DNA of 64,000 bases from Alistipes sp. dk3624 (GCF_009557455.1 NZ_CP045651.1:1116001-1180000), one strand, 5' to 3'. Positions 1 to 9,267 are shown, numbered from the stretch's first letter. Notes: a model not told the origin generated them from the sequence alone. Translations and numbers: made by a program.

Positions 1-2
1 AC

Positions 3-452
3 GGCTACCGGTGGCATGTCGGTGCCGAACTACGGTACGGCGATTTTGAAAATCGTTACGTGCTGCCCGCATCTTCATTGGCCGCGTCGCGTGCCGGCGC
101 CGAACTATCGGCCGGTATGCCGCTCGTTCGCGGCGCGGCGCACCAGCTCCGAGCAAGTATAGCAGCCGCCTATGCCGCAGTTCCCAGCCGTTCGCTCACG
201 GTCAACACCGCAGGGAAGTCCGATTTGCAAACCGGGGTTATCGACCCGGAGTATGCCTATTTCGGCCGAGCACTGACCATTTGCGGCATAACGGTAGACT
301 ATGATTTCGCACTGCGGAAGACGAGCGGATTGAGGGGATTTGTGGCCGGGGCTTTCCGACTCATCCATGCCGGCGGAGCGGGCAACCGTTGTTTCGCAGG
401 GCTGTCGCTCGGCATTCTGACGGGATACGGACGGTATCCGGAGGCCCGATAA
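3..452 (+). CDS. C-terminal part of an outer-membrane beta-barrel protein (partial)
   Basis: The frame is open from the first bases of the window and ends at a stop at 450-452, so only the last 149 residues are seen. The sequence alternates aromatic/hydrophobic and polar residues in short stretches (GYRWHVGAELRYGDFENRY, then several Gly/Ala-rich strands), as in a barrel. Residues near the end (LSLGILTGYGRY) resemble a final strand. The following genes are a lipoprotein and a PepSY-type membrane protein. In Bacteroidetes that context is seen with surface iron or haem uptake loci, so a DUF6850-like barrel is possible, but I cannot prove the family from this fragment. Confidence 0.55.
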   Translation, partial: GYRWHVGAELRYGDFENRYVLPASSLAASRAGAELSAGMPLVRGAAHQLRASIAAAYAAVPSRSLTVNTAGKSDLQTGVIDPEYAYFGRALTICGITVDYDFALRKTSGLRGFVAGAFRLIHAGGAGNRCFAGLSLGILTGYGRYPEAR

Positions 453-488
453 AAATTAGAATCGAATATTGAAATTGAAAACACGAAC

Positions 489-1034
489 ATGAAAAAGTTT
501 TTTAGTTACGCAATTTTACTGTTTTTGGCAGCCATGTACATGGCCGGTTGCGGTTCGGGATCGAATACGAAAACAGCCGAAGCCGTACCTATGACGGTAG
601 ACAGCCTGCTTGCCGTAGCCGGCGACAGGATAGGCGATAGCGTAGTCGTCGAAGGATTCTGCAAAACGATCTGTAAAAAATGCGGTCGCAAGTTGTTCCT
701 GACCGGGGACGATTCGACGAAAACACTACGCATCGAGTCCGGGGAATCGATCGGTATGTTCGATGCCGGGGCGGTACATGCGATCGTTCGCGTCGAAGGC
801 CGCATCATGGAGCAGCGCATCGACGAGGATTACCTACAGCAGTGGGCCGACCAGGCCGCTGAACGGTGCGAGAGCGCCGCTGCCGCCGAGCAAGAAACAG
901 CCCAGGCCGATTTCGGTCGGTTACAAACGCGGCTCGACAAATACCGCGCGCGCATAGCCGAACGTAACAAGAAAGAGGGTAAAAACTACCTTTCCGTTTA
1001 TTATATCGAAGCGGATGGGTACGAAATTCAGTAA
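489..1034 (+). CDS. small lipoprotein with a Cys-rich central segment
   Basis: A 181-residue protein starting 36 bp after the barrel gene. The N-terminus has a signal peptide ending in a lipobox (YMAGC), so it should be a lipoprotein. Residues about 35-115 could form an OB-like fold (VGDRIGDSVVVEGFCKTICKKCGRKLFL...). They contain three close cysteines (C-x3-C-x2-C) that could bind a metal or form disulfides. The C-terminal third is Ala/Glu/Gln-rich and probably helical. The next gene starts 2 bp after its stop, so the two are likely co-transcribed. I do not recognise a named family; a role with the neighbouring membrane protein is inference. Confidence 0.7.
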   Translation: MKKFFSYAILLFLAAMYMAGCGSGSNTKTAEAVPMTVDSLLAVAGDRIGDSVVVEGFCKTICKKCGRKLFLTGDDSTKTLRIESGESIGMFDAGAVHAIVRVEGRIMEQRIDEDYLQQWADQAAERCESAAAAEQETAQADFGRLQTRLDKYRARIAERNKKEGKNYLSVYYIEADGYEIQ

Positions 1035-1036
1035 TT

Positions 1037-1615
1037 ATGCCCGAACGCAAAATCATGTCCCACATCCGGCGCTGGAGCCGTGCGGTGCACCGCGACTTGT
1101 CATTCTTTTTCGGGGGGATCGTGCTGATCTACGCGATATCGGGATTTACGCTCAACCATAAACACGACTTCAACGCCGAATACGCGATCCGCCAACACCG
1201 CTTCCGTACCGAAGGAACGTTCCCGAAAAGCGAACACGACTACACGAAGAATTACGTGTTGTCGATGCTCGAGCCGCTGGGCGAGGCCACAGCATACACG
1301 AAGCACTATTTTCCGGATTCAACCCATATGAAAGCGTTTATCCGAGGCGGGTCGTCGCTGGTGGTCGACATGCGTACCGGCGAGGCCGTCTACGAATCGG
1401 TTAAAAAGCGTCCGCTGTTGAGCGTTATGAACCGTCTGCATTACAATCCGGGCCGCTGGTGGACCGTGTTTTCCGACGTGTTCGCCGGATCGCTCGTACT
1501 GATTACGCTAACGGGCCTCGTGATGGTGCATGGCGGCAAGGGCCTTTGGGGCCGGGGAGGAATCGAGCTGGTGGCAGGCATTCTGTTTCCGCTTTTGTTT
1601 ATCGTTTTTTCATAG
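1037..1615 (+). CDS. PepSY-associated transmembrane helix protein
   Basis: A 192-residue inner-membrane protein. It opens with a basic segment (HIRRWSRAVHRDLSFFFGGIVLIYAISGFTLNH) that matches the first helix of PepSY-TM proteins. A periplasmic part follows, then two helices near the end (SLVLITLTGLVMV and ELVAGILFPLLFIVF). Bacteroidetes members of this size usually sit in iron or haem uptake loci and may help reduce or handle imported metal. An in-frame Met at 1055 is an alternative start. The gene is tightly coupled to the preceding lipoprotein. Confidence 0.75.
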   Translation: MPERKIMSHIRRWSRAVHRDLSFFFGGIVLIYAISGFTLNHKHDFNAEYAIRQHRFRTEGTFPKSEHDYTKNYVLSMLEPLGEATAYTKHYFPDSTHMKAFIRGGSSLVVDMRTGEAVYESVKKRPLLSVMNRLHYNPGRWWTVFSDVFAGSLVLITLTGLVMVHGGKGLWGRGGIELVAGILFPLLFIVFS

Positions 1616-2096
1616 GTTTAGAGTGACGAGCATTCATTCGATAGGCGCCGATCCCCCATCGGAAATACGGTGTTTTCCGGCTCGAAACTTCCGGCCGATC
1701 CCGATACCAAATACAGGAAACGGGCTCTTCCAGAAATTACGTTCGATCCGCGGGGTGAGACGACCGTCAAACCCGTTGGGTGCATCATCGCCCGGATCGA
1801 CGTCGTTATGCTGGACGCTCCCGTGGTACTGGGCAGGATGTACGTCAACCTGATCCCCGTACTCCCCATTCCTTGACCGCGAATCGCTGCGTCGAGACAA
1901 TAGCGTTTTCAATCGAGGAATCGCAAAATGAACCGCAAACATGACGTATCTTCGCAAACTCGAAAGAACATGCTATCGAAGGGAACGGACTCTCGGTCCG
2001 CCTGTTCGCAGGAATACCGGTGACGAATCATCCGTCTGCATCTCCGCCGTTTGCCGCGCCGGGCGGATTGATCCGTTTCCGTCTGCATCGTCCGAA
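1616..2096. other. intergenic, no convincing gene
   Basis: About 480 bp between the PepSY-type gene and the convergent TetR gene. Open frames of 60-107 codons exist on both strands at about 1618-1957 and overlap one another, but none has a recognisable domain. The segment could be a decayed gene. No clear terminator was seen. Confidence 0.4.
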
Positions 2097-2726
2097 CTAT
2101 ACGTCGCCGTTTTCGTCTTGCGGACACAGCAAACAGGCCATTTGCGACAGGACGTTGCGTTTCCATTCCCGTATGAAGACGGAGAACTGCTCTTTGTCTT
2201 CGAGCAGCAGCGTCGTCACCAGATTTTTCATCAGGAACGGGAAGGTCAGTTGCGAATAGAGCGTCAGAAAAACGATCCGGGACGGGACGGGACGGAGGAT
2301 TCCTTCCCGCATCGCCGTTTTGAGCGCATTCTGGATATCGAGGATATACTTGTCGATCTTCAGTTCCCGGGCTGCTTCTATAAGATGATTCACGTCGCGT
2401 TGAATCTCCCCTATCATGAAATACGGCAGATCGGGATTGTTCAGAAACAGAGCGACGTATTCGTCGATAATTCGGTCGAGCCGTTCCATAAAAGGAATAT
2501 CGCGTATCAGAATATCATGGATGCGCGGAATCACTTCCTGTAGGATGTCGCCGTAGATCGCCCGGAAGAGCCGCTCCTTGGTCCGGAAGTAGTAATGCAA
2601 CGCCGGACGCGTAATGCCTACCGCCGCCGCGATGTCGCTCATGCTGGTATTGACGTACCCTTTTTCGATGAAAAGCCGGTGGGCGCACGCAATGACGTTC
2701 TGTTCGATATTTCCCGCAGGTTTCAT
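2097..2726 (-). CDS. TetR/AcrR-family transcriptional regulator
   Basis: A DNA-binding repressor of about 209 residues. The N-terminal helix-turn-helix is typical (AHRLFIEKGYVNTSMSDIAAAVGITRPALHYYFRTKERLF), followed by an all-helical ligand domain. The frame can also be read from an ATG at 2756, inside the end of the upstream gene. I prefer the Met at 2726, which begins 8 bp after the stop of the activase gene and gives the usual TetR length. It is the second gene of a two-gene minus-strand operon. A perfect inverted repeat at the operon promoter (6961-6982) is a natural candidate for its operator, so it probably represses itself and the activase gene. Ligand unknown, perhaps an acyl-CoA. Confidence 0.88.
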   Translation of the reverse strand: MKPAGNIEQNVIACAHRLFIEKGYVNTSMSDIAAAVGITRPALHYYFRTKERLFRAIYGDILQEVIPRIHDILIRDIPFMERLDRIIDEYVALFLNNPDLPYFMIGEIQRDVNHLIEAARELKIDKYILDIQNALKTAMREGILRPVPSRIVFLTLYSQLTFPFLMKNLVTTLLLEDKEQFSVFIREWKRNVLSQMACLLCPQDENGDV

Positions 2727-2733
2727 AGCAAAG

Positions 2734-5700
2734 TTAGTTTTCAAGGTTATTGACAAAAAGTAAAAGCCGGTTCATAATATTCACGTCGCTAACGCTTCCG
2801 TCGAAGTCGAGCGACAGCAGGTTCATCTGCGGGTAAAGCCCGCGTATGCGTTTCTCCACGCCCTTCGAGACGATGTGATTGGCGATGCAGCCGAACGGTT
2901 GCAGGCTGACGACGTTCCGAACGCCGTGCCGGGCGAACATCGCCACCTCGCCGGGCAGCAGCCACCCCTCGCCGAACTGCGCGTTCAGCGATATGACCTC
3001 GGAAGCCGCTTCGGCACTCTCATACACGTTGCCGATCGGTTGAAAGTAGGGAAATTTCGAAGCGATGCCGTTGAAACGACCGATGAGCCGTTGCATACGC
3101 CCGGCTCCTTGCCGAAGCAGCCAGCCGGGAATCCGCGAGGAATCCAGTCCCGAACGATTTCGGATTTCGCGGTTGACGAACCCCTGCATGAAAAAATCGG
3201 TCAATATGGGCGATACCGCTTCGATCCGACGATCGGTCAGCCAATCGATCAATCCTTTTTGGGCGAAAGGATTGAATTTTAGGAATATCTCACCCACGAT
3301 ACCGACCTTCGGCCGTTCGATGGGACGGCATTTGCGGGAAAACGCTTCAACGGCGAAGCCCAGCGTTTCGGCAAAGGCATCCAGAATATTGCTTTCGGAT
3401 TCGGATTCCAGAATCATTTTCGCGTCTTCCAGATACCAGTCGCGCAGCGAGGCCGCTTCGCCGGGCTCGGTTTCGCGCACGGCCGTAGCGTAATAGAGGC
3501 GCGCCAGGCAATCGGTGAACAGAACGGCTCCGATGGCACCGCGAAACACGCGCAGCCACGGAATACGGAACCCCGGCTGGGTCGTTTGCAGACCGCTGCC
3601 CGGCGATACGGATATAACCGGCACGTCGGCGAAACCGGCATTGACGAGCCCTTTGCGGATCAGGGCGATGTAGTTGCTGGCGCGGCATTGTCCGCCGGTC
3701 TGGGTGATGGCCACGGCCGTTTCGGTCGGGTCGTGCCGGCCCGACTGGAGCGCGTTCACGATGTCGCCCACGATCAGCGTCGCCGGATAACAGATTTCGT
3801 TGTTGGCATACCGCAATCCCGATTCTACCGAGGCTTGCGTACTCATGGGCAGGTTCTCGGCTTCGTATCCGGCACGTTTCAGCAGCGCCGGAATAAGCGG
3901 CGAAATAAACGGCGTAAAGAACGGAACGAGGATTTTCCGCTTGCGGTCCCGCTCGCCGAAATCGGGCGTCGTCACGAACGGCCGCGGCGCGGCCTGCGAA
4001 GCGTGCCCGAGTTTCAGGCTCTCGATCAGCGAGCGGATACGCAACTTCAGCGACCCGGTATTGCTCACGTCGTCGATTTTCAGCAGCGTGAGGCTTTTCC
4101 CGTGCCGTCCCAACAGGTCGCGCACTTCGTCGGTCAGCAGAGCGTCCGGGCCGCAGCCGAAAGAGGTCAGTTCGACGAACTGCACGTTCCGATCCTGCCG
4201 GCTCGCCCATGCGGCAGCCCGGAGAATGCGGTTGGCGTAGGCCCATTGCGCCACATAATGAGTGTCGGCGGTCGAAATATTTTCGCCGCGCACGATATCG
4301 TCCGTAATGACGTCGACGCCCATCCCCGCGACCATCTCCGCGATTTTATGCTGGATGAGCGGATCGGCATGGTAGGGCCGGCCGGCTACGAGAAGCGTCA
4401 GCCGGCCCGCATCGCGGCTGCGGCGCAGAATCCCGCCGTTAAGCTCCCTAAGCTGCCGAGCAAAAGCGCGCTGTTCGTCGAGCGCCCGCCGGAAAGCCGT
4501 CCGGATCTTCCGGCGCGCTACGCCCAGCGAAACGAGATAGTCGGAGCACTGGCGGTAGAGTCGCTTTTCGTTACGGAACGAAACGGTCGGCGAGTCGAGC
4601 GGGATCGAAAGATTGTCGACGCTCCGCACGACATCCGAATACCCGGCCACGATCGGACAACTGTAACTGTTGATCTCTTTGCCGTCCGGTTGTTCGTATA
4701 CGACATAAGGCATCAGAATGCGGTCTACGCCCTTTTCGACGAGATCGCTGATATGGGCATGGACGAGTTTGGCCGGAAAACAGATGTTGTCGGACATCAC
4801 GCGGCGCACGTTATGTTCGTAGGTTCGCATGTTCGAAGGGTCGGACAGCACGACGGAAATACCGCAGTCGCTGAGCAACGTATGCCAGAAAGGATACTCC
4901 TCGTAGGTATTCAGGCAACGGGGAATGCCGACGACCGGACACCCTTCCCGGAAACCGGAGCGGTCGAAAAGCAGGCGCAATTTCTCGGCATAAGCGTTTT
5001 CGCCCTGCACGTCGCAGGAACCTTTATTGGAAAAATGACGCTCGCACTTGTTTCCCGAATAGTAGGTGTTGCCGCCTGAGAAACGATAGCGCGTCACCAT
5101 GCATCGGTTCTCGCAGCCGCGGCATTGCAGCATGTCCGAAGTGCAGGAAGCCGTTTCGAGCAGTTGTCCGAGGGACACGCCGGACGACCGAAGCCTTCCG
5201 GCATAGAGCGCGCAGCCGAAAGCGCCCATCATCTCCGGACGGTCGCTGCGGAAAACCTCGCGCCCGGTCAGCCGTTCGAAAGCCCGCACCACGGCGTCGT
5301 TGCGCATCGTGCCGCCCTGCACGACGATCCGGCCGCCCATCTCGTCGGCCGAACGGAGCTTCAGCACTTTGTAAAGGCAGTTCTTTACGACCGAGTAAGA
5401 AAGCCCGGCGGCGATATCGGCCATCGAAGCTCCCTCGCGCAGCATCTGCTTCACGCGGGAGTTCATAAAAACGGTGCAGCGCGTCCCCAGGTCGCAGGGA
5501 TGGGAGGCGGTGCACGCCTGCGCCGCGAACTCCCCGACCCCGGAGCCGAGGCTCCTGGCGAAGGTTTCGATGAACGAACCGCAGCCCGACGAACAAGCTT
5601 CGTTGATCTCCATGCGCGTTACGGCGCCGTGCTCGACGAAAATGGCCTTCATGTCTTGTCCACCGATGTCGAGGATAAACGACACGTCGGGCGTTATCTC

Positions 5701-6936
5701 TTTGGCGGCAAGGTAATGCGCGATGGTCTCGATGACGCCCGCGTCGAGTCCGAAGGCCGCTTTGATGAGATCCTCGCCGTAGCCCGTTACGCAACTGCCC
5801 TCCACGACCGGATCGGCGCCCGCCGTCCGGCAGGCAGCGAGCAACTCGCGCAATCCCTGCCCGACCGCAGCGATCGGGTTGCCGTTGTTGGGCGCATAGT
5901 GGGTGAAAAGCAGTTGCTGCCGGTCGTCGAACGCCGCGATCTTCGTCGTCGTGGAACCGGAGTCGATGCCGAGCGTTATCCCGACCCGGCCCGACGGAAT
6001 CGGCACGGAGCGGAAAGTCCCGGTGTTCCGCTGCCGCCGCCAAGCGGTATGCGCTTCTTCATTTTCGAAGATGGCGGGAAGCGCCTTGTACGTGCGGTCG
6101 CCCCGCGTCGTATTCGCGGCGATGACAGCGAGCCATTCGTCCGTCGTGCGAAGCGAAGCATCGGTTCCGGAGAGCGCCGTACCCCATGCCGGCAACAGTT
6201 GGGCATCGGCGGGGCAGATCGTTTGCATTCCGTCCAGATGCAGGTACTCCGCAAACGCCTTACGCAACGACGGGAGGAATGCCAGCGGCCCGCCGCAAAA
6301 AAGTACCGGAGCCTCGATGTCGCAGCCATGCGACAGCGTTACGACGGTCTGCACCGCCACGGCGTGGAAAATCGAAGCGGCGATCTCCTCCCGGCTCACG
6401 TTTTTGGCCAACAGGTTCTGGATGTCCGTTTTGGCGAAAACGCCGCACCGCGAGGCAATCGGATGAATGCGGACGGCCCGCTGCGCCAGACGGTCGAGTC
6501 CGGCGGGCGTCGTGTCGAGCAGGAGCGCCATCTGGTCGATAAAGGCCCCCGTACCGCCGGCGCAATTGCTGTTCATGCGCATGTCCGGCGTTTCGCCTTT
6601 CAGGAAAACGACTTTGGCGTCCTCGCCGCCGATGTCGATGAGGGTCGTCGCCTGCGGATGGTAACGCCGGACATAGGCCGTCGAAGCCACGACCTCCTGA
6701 ACGAAAGGGATCTGCGTGCGCTCCGCGATGCCCAGCCCGACCGAACCGGTAATCGTCAAACTGAACAATTCGTCCCCGAACCGCTCGCCCAGCTCCGAAA
6801 AGACGACGGAAAGAGTTTCCCGAATACGGGCATTGTGACGAACATAGGTCGAAAAACAAATGTTGTCGTGGTCGTCCAATACGACGACCTTGAGCGTCGT
6901 GGAACCCACATCAAGACCTATTCTATTGTGTTTCAT
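2734..6936 (-). CDS. large 2-hydroxyacyl-CoA dehydratase activase-related fusion protein
   Basis: A 1400-residue cytoplasmic protein. Residues 1-290 are a BadF/BadG/BcrA/BcrD-type ATPase (GLDVGSTT near 8, DIGGEDAK near 101). C125 and C164 sit where HgdC-type activators bind their [4Fe-4S] cluster. A second copy follows at about 315-580 (GIDSGSTTTK, DIGGQDMK, EACSSGCGSF). The remainder is a DUF2229/HgdB-like region rich in Cys. Activators of this family use ATP to inject an electron into radical dehydratases; the substrate of this long form is not established. I place the start at the ATG at 6936 because GLDVGSTT then lies at the usual distance; an upstream Met at 6960 would overlap the operator. 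Confidence 0.85.
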   Translation of the reverse strand: MKHNRIGLDVGSTTLKVVVLDDHDNICFSTYVRHNARIRETLSVVFSELGERFGDELFSLTITGSVGLGIAERTQIPFVQEVVASTAYVRRYHPQATTLIDIGGEDAKVVFLKGETPDMRMNSNCAGGTGAFIDQMALLLDTTPAGLDRLAQRAVRIHPIASRCGVFAKTDIQNLLAKNVSREEIAASIFHAVAVQTVVTLSHGCDIEAPVLFCGGPLAFLPSLRKAFAEYLHLDGMQTICPADAQLLPAWGTALSGTDASLRTTDEWLAVIAANTTRGDRTYKALPAIFENEEAHTAWRRQRNTGTFRSVPIPSGRVGITLGIDSGSTTTKIAAFDDRQQLLFTHYAPNNGNPIAAVGQGLRELLAACRTAGADPVVEGSCVTGYGEDLIKAAFGLDAGVIETIAHYLAAKEITPDVSFILDIGGQDMKAIFVEHGAVTRMEINEACSSGCGSFIETFARSLGSGVGEFAAQACTASHPCDLGTRCTVFMNSRVKQMLREGASMADIAAGLSYSVVKNCLYKVLKLRSADEMGGRIVVQGGTMRNDAVVRAFERLTGREVFRSDRPEMMGAFGCALYAGRLRSSGVSLGQLLETASCTSDMLQCRGCENRCMVTRYRFSGGNTYYSGNKCERHFSNKGSCDVQGENAYAEKLRLLFDRSGFREGCPVVGIPRCLNTYEEYPFWHTLLSDCGISVVLSDPSNMRTYEHNVRRVMSDNICFPAKLVHAHISDLVEKGVDRILMPYVVYEQPDGKEINSYSCPIVAGYSDVVRSVDNLSIPLDSPTVSFRNEKRLYRQCSDYLVSLGVARRKIRTAFRRALDEQRAFARQLRELNGGILRRSRDAGRLTLLVAGRPYHADPLIQHKIAEMVAGMGVDVITDDIVRGENISTADTHYVAQWAYANRILRAAAWASRQDRNVQFVELTSFGCGPDALLTDEVRDLLGRHGKSLTLLKIDDVSNTGSLKLRIRSLIESLKLGHASQAAPRPFVTTPDFGERDRKRKILVPFFTPFISPLIPALLKRAGYEAENLPMSTQASVESGLRYANNEICYPATLIVGDIVNALQSGRHDPTETAVAITQTGGQCRASNYIALIRKGLVNAGFADVPVISVSPGSGLQTTQPGFRIPWLRVFRGAIGAVLFTDCLARLYYATAVRETEPGEAASLRDWYLEDAKMILESESESNILDAFAETLGFAVEAFSRKCRPIERPKVGIVGEIFLKFNPFAQKGLIDWLTDRRIEAVSPILTDFFMQGFVNREIRNRSGLDSSRIPGWLLRQGAGRMQRLIGRFNGIASKFPYFQPIGNVYESAEAASEVISLNAQFGEGWLLPGEVAMFARHGVRNVVSLQPFGCIANHIVSKGVEKRIRGLYPQMNLLSLDFDGSVSDVNIMNRLLLFVNNLEN

Positions 6937-6960
6937 AACAAAACAATATTTCACCAACAC

Positions 6961-6982
6961 TGTCTGACTATAATGTCAGACA
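6961..6982. promoter_or_regulatory. perfect palindromic operator before the activase-tetR operon
   Basis: Two perfect 8-bp arms (TGTCTGAC and GTCAGACA) flank the 6-bp spacer TATAAT. The palindrome lies directly downstream of the minus-strand -7 box at 6983-6990, so it covers the expected transcription start. A bound TetR dimer would block initiation. Assignment to the TetR protein encoded at 2097-2726 is inference. Confidence 0.65.
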
Positions 6983-6990
6983 CAAATGTA
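6983..6990 (-). promoter_or_regulatory. Bacteroidetes -7 box for the activase-tetR operon
   Basis: On the minus strand this reads TACATTTG, an exact match to the TAnnTTTG element used by the Bacteroidetes primary sigma factor. It lies about 50 bp upstream of the chosen start codon. No clear -33 TTTG is visible. Confidence 0.55.
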
Positions 6991-7100
6991 AACAAAAATT
7001 CCGACATGGTTAATCGGGATGAAAATTATTTGCAATTTTTTTCAACGTCCGGTTGTCCGATCGGTCATTCCTAAAATTTATACCAACGGAAGACCAATAC

Positions 7101-7134
7101 AAAAAAGATACCCGCCGCAAATGCAGCGGGTATC
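7101..7134 (-). terminator. intrinsic terminator of the fimbrial operon
   Basis: On the minus strand a 9-bp stem (GATACCCGC/GCGGGTATC) with a 10-nt loop is followed by TTTTTT. It lies 43 bp after the stop of the last fimbrial gene. Confidence 0.85.
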
Positions 7135-7176
7135 CCCCGTTTTCAGGCAATGCCAGAAACCTCCTTCGGTAAAACT

Positions 7177-8598
7177 CTAAAATTCGATTCTTTTGGCCTG
7201 CCCGATGTGTTCGAGATTGACCGATGCGTACGGATCGCCGGCGGCTTCGGCTTTCCGGAGAAATTTTTCGGCCGTGTCGTAATCCCCTTTCATCATGTAG
7301 CATACGCCTATGTAGTTGAATGCCGCAGGATTCTCCTGCTGACCTTCCAGTTCTTTCAAAGCGGCTTCGTAGTCTCCTTCGACCATGTGCCGCATAGCCC
7401 TGTTGATCCGCGTAACCCCGATGTTTTCAGGACTGTCCGGGTCAATCCACGTGGTGCGGCCGTGCTCGTCCGTAACCGCCGTAGCGACGGAAGCCGTCCG
7501 GTCGATGTCGTAGTAGACCTGCAAATATCCGGCATTCCGCAGGGCAGGATAAAAATTCTTCAGCATGTAGGCATACGGCTTTCCGTCGGCAAGCTGTTTC
7601 AATTTGGTCTTGCGCTCTTCCTGCTCGATGGTGTAGGCATCGATGATGTCGAGCACCTCCTGCCGGTACTCCATATCCGACTCGGCGACCATTTTACGCA
7701 AACCGTCCCAATCCTCGCGCCCGTTGTAAAGTTCGAACAGGCTCTCGTCGCGCGGCATGTCGAGGTTCTTCAGCAGGTAATCCCGGAACGACTCCGCACG
7801 CCTTTGCGCGAGCGCCGTGTTGCCGGCCAGCGTACCTTCCGGCGAAGCGTATCCGGCTATCATGATCCGTTTGAGCGACGCATTCGGATCTTCGTGGATA
7901 AGCTGGAACGCTTTCCCCACTGCGCCGAGCAACTCCTTGTTGCCGGGAATATCCATATCGATTACGTGCGACCCTACGGTAAACCGGATTACGGCCGTCC
8001 CTTTGTCGCGTTCGTTGAACAGGATGTCGTAACGGTTGGGATAATCCTCGACAGGATGCAGAAACGGATTCTCCAGGGAATATTTTTCGAGTTCGGTGAG
8101 CCGGTATTCGAGCGGCTCGCTGTTGTAAGCCGGCACGATCTCGTAATAGAGCAGCTTGTCCGCGGCGAGCGTCCGGGCCGGTTTCGTATCTTCGGAGCAA
8201 CACCCGACCACGGTTTCGCCGAGCGACAGCGACACCGTATTCATCCAGGATTGATACGGAACGAGCGCTTTATAGCCGACCTTCGCAGGAGTATCCTTTC
8301 TTTTTAAGACATAGCCTTTGCCGCCGGTCGCTCTATTGCGGGTATCGTACAGGCTGCGCCGGTTGCCGGTTACGACGATCTGCTCGAGCGCCAGCCTGTC
8401 GGCCCCGTTGTAGAGCACGGGCGTCATCACGACCCGATAGTTCGGACGCAACTTTTCGATATTCACATCGAACGACACCTCCACCTCTTCGTTTACCTTA
8501 CGCACCTTTGTATTCTCTACGGTCCATGTTCCCGGCGCCGCAGCCCAAAGGTCGGCTGCGAAAAACAGGGACAAGATTATAATTAGCGATCTTTTCAT
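7177..8598 (-). CDS. DUF3868/OmpA-like protein with TPR, fimbrial operon
   Basis: A 473-residue exported protein and the last gene of the fimbrial operon. A signal peptide is followed by a beta-rich N-terminal domain of the DUF3868 type. At about 245-290 there is an OmpA-like segment (GYASPEGTLAGNTALAQRRAESFRDYL) that may contact peptidoglycan. The C-terminal 70 residues carry a TPR-like helical repeat (MVEGDYEAALKELEG..., MMKGDYDTAEKFLRKAE). In Bacteroidales, DUF3868 and DUF3575 genes commonly accompany Mfa/Fim-type fimbriae. A role in outer-membrane assembly or anchoring is likely but unproven here. It begins 17 bp after the DUF3575 stop. Confidence 0.8.
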   Translation of the reverse strand: MKRSLIIILSLFFAADLWAAAPGTWTVENTKVRKVNEEVEVSFDVNIEKLRPNYRVVMTPVLYNGADRLALEQIVVTGNRRSLYDTRNRATGGKGYVLKRKDTPAKVGYKALVPYQSWMNTVSLSLGETVVGCCSEDTKPARTLAADKLLYYEIVPAYNSEPLEYRLTELEKYSLENPFLHPVEDYPNRYDILFNERDKGTAVIRFTVGSHVIDMDIPGNKELLGAVGKAFQLIHEDPNASLKRIMIAGYASPEGTLAGNTALAQRRAESFRDYLLKNLDMPRDESLFELYNGREDWDGLRKMVAESDMEYRQEVLDIIDAYTIEQEERKTKLKQLADGKPYAYMLKNFYPALRNAGYLQVYYDIDRTASVATAVTDEHGRTTWIDPDSPENIGVTRINRAMRHMVEGDYEAALKELEGQQENPAAFNYIGVCYMMKGDYDTAEKFLRKAEAAGDPYASVNLEHIGQAKRIEF

Positions 8599-8615
8599 CA
8601 GACGTTCGGATTATA

Positions 8616-9185
8616 TCAGTTAATTATGAATATCAGGTTAACGCCCAACTTGGTCGGGCCGAAATAGTTTTTGGTTCCGGATTCGAGCCGGGGACTACAG
8701 TCGCGGCACCCGTACTTGTCGTAGTCGAAACGGACGTATCCGACGCCGACGGTGGCCTCGATGCTCCACTTCCGCGCGAGCATCCACTGGTAACCGTAAC
8801 TGAATCCGCCTCCGACGTACCAGCCGTCGTAACGGTGTTCCTTACCGTCCCGGGCCAGGCCGAACGGCAGTTTCACCTTCGAAATATTGTACTCTCCGCC
8901 GAGCAGGTGTACGCCGAAAAAGTGCCCGTTGAAACGTTCGCACAACCAGTAACGGAACTCGGGCTGCACCAGCCAGTGCTTGAACATTTTGCCGTCGTTC
9001 TTCTCGAACGGATTGTAATTACCCGATATATCGAGGGTCGTCGCCCGTCCCAGCCCCAGCTCGACGCCGAGGTTCGGCGTCGCCAGTACGTCGTAAACGA
9101 CATTGTTCTTCACAGCGACTTTCTGAGCGCCGGTCGAAGCCGTCATCGCGGCAAAGGCGAGCAGAAGAATAACTTTTTTCATCAT
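8616..9185 (-). CDS. DUF3575 outer-membrane protein, fimbrial operon
   Basis: A 189-residue protein with a signal peptide (MKKVILLLAFAAMTASTGAQ) and a small predicted barrel: KNNVVYDVLATPNLGVELGLG at the start and FGPTKLGVNLIFIIN as the last strand. This is the DUF3575 pattern. Family members sit beside DUF3868 genes in Bacteroides and Porphyromonas fimbrial loci. It may form the outer-membrane partner of the OmpA/TPR protein encoded next. Two Met codons at the start make the exact start uncertain by one residue. Confidence 0.8.
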   Translation of the reverse strand: MMKKVILLLAFAAMTASTGAQKVAVKNNVVYDVLATPNLGVELGLGRATTLDISGNYNPFEKNDGKMFKHWLVQPEFRYWLCERFNGHFFGVHLLGGEYNISKVKLPFGLARDGKEHRYDGWYVGGGFSYGYQWMLARKWSIEATVGVGYVRFDYDKYGCRDCSPRLESGTKNYFGPTKLGVNLIFIIN

Positions 9186-9206
9186 GACTTTTCTTTCGTT
9201 TATGGA

Positions 9207-9230
9207 CCGGCCGCCCCCGCGGGCGGCCGG
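9207..9230. other. strong GC-rich hairpin inside the fimbrial operon
   Basis: Perfect 10-bp arms (CCGGCCGCCC/GGGCGGCCGG) enclose a 4-nt loop between the large lipoprotein gene and the DUF3575 gene. There is no T-run on the minus strand, so it looks like an mRNA processing or stability element, not a full terminator. Confidence 0.5.
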
Positions 9231-9267
9231 CTTTGTGAATACTGATAAACAGAGGTTGCGTTCGTCG

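Noticed and set aside
1618-1957. Overlapping frames of 68-107 codons on both strands
   Set aside because: No frame has a domain or start context; perhaps a gene remnant but unsupported.
5125-7074. 649-codon plus-strand frame opposite the activase gene
   Set aside because: No domain, and it runs through the operator and promoter of the real gene.
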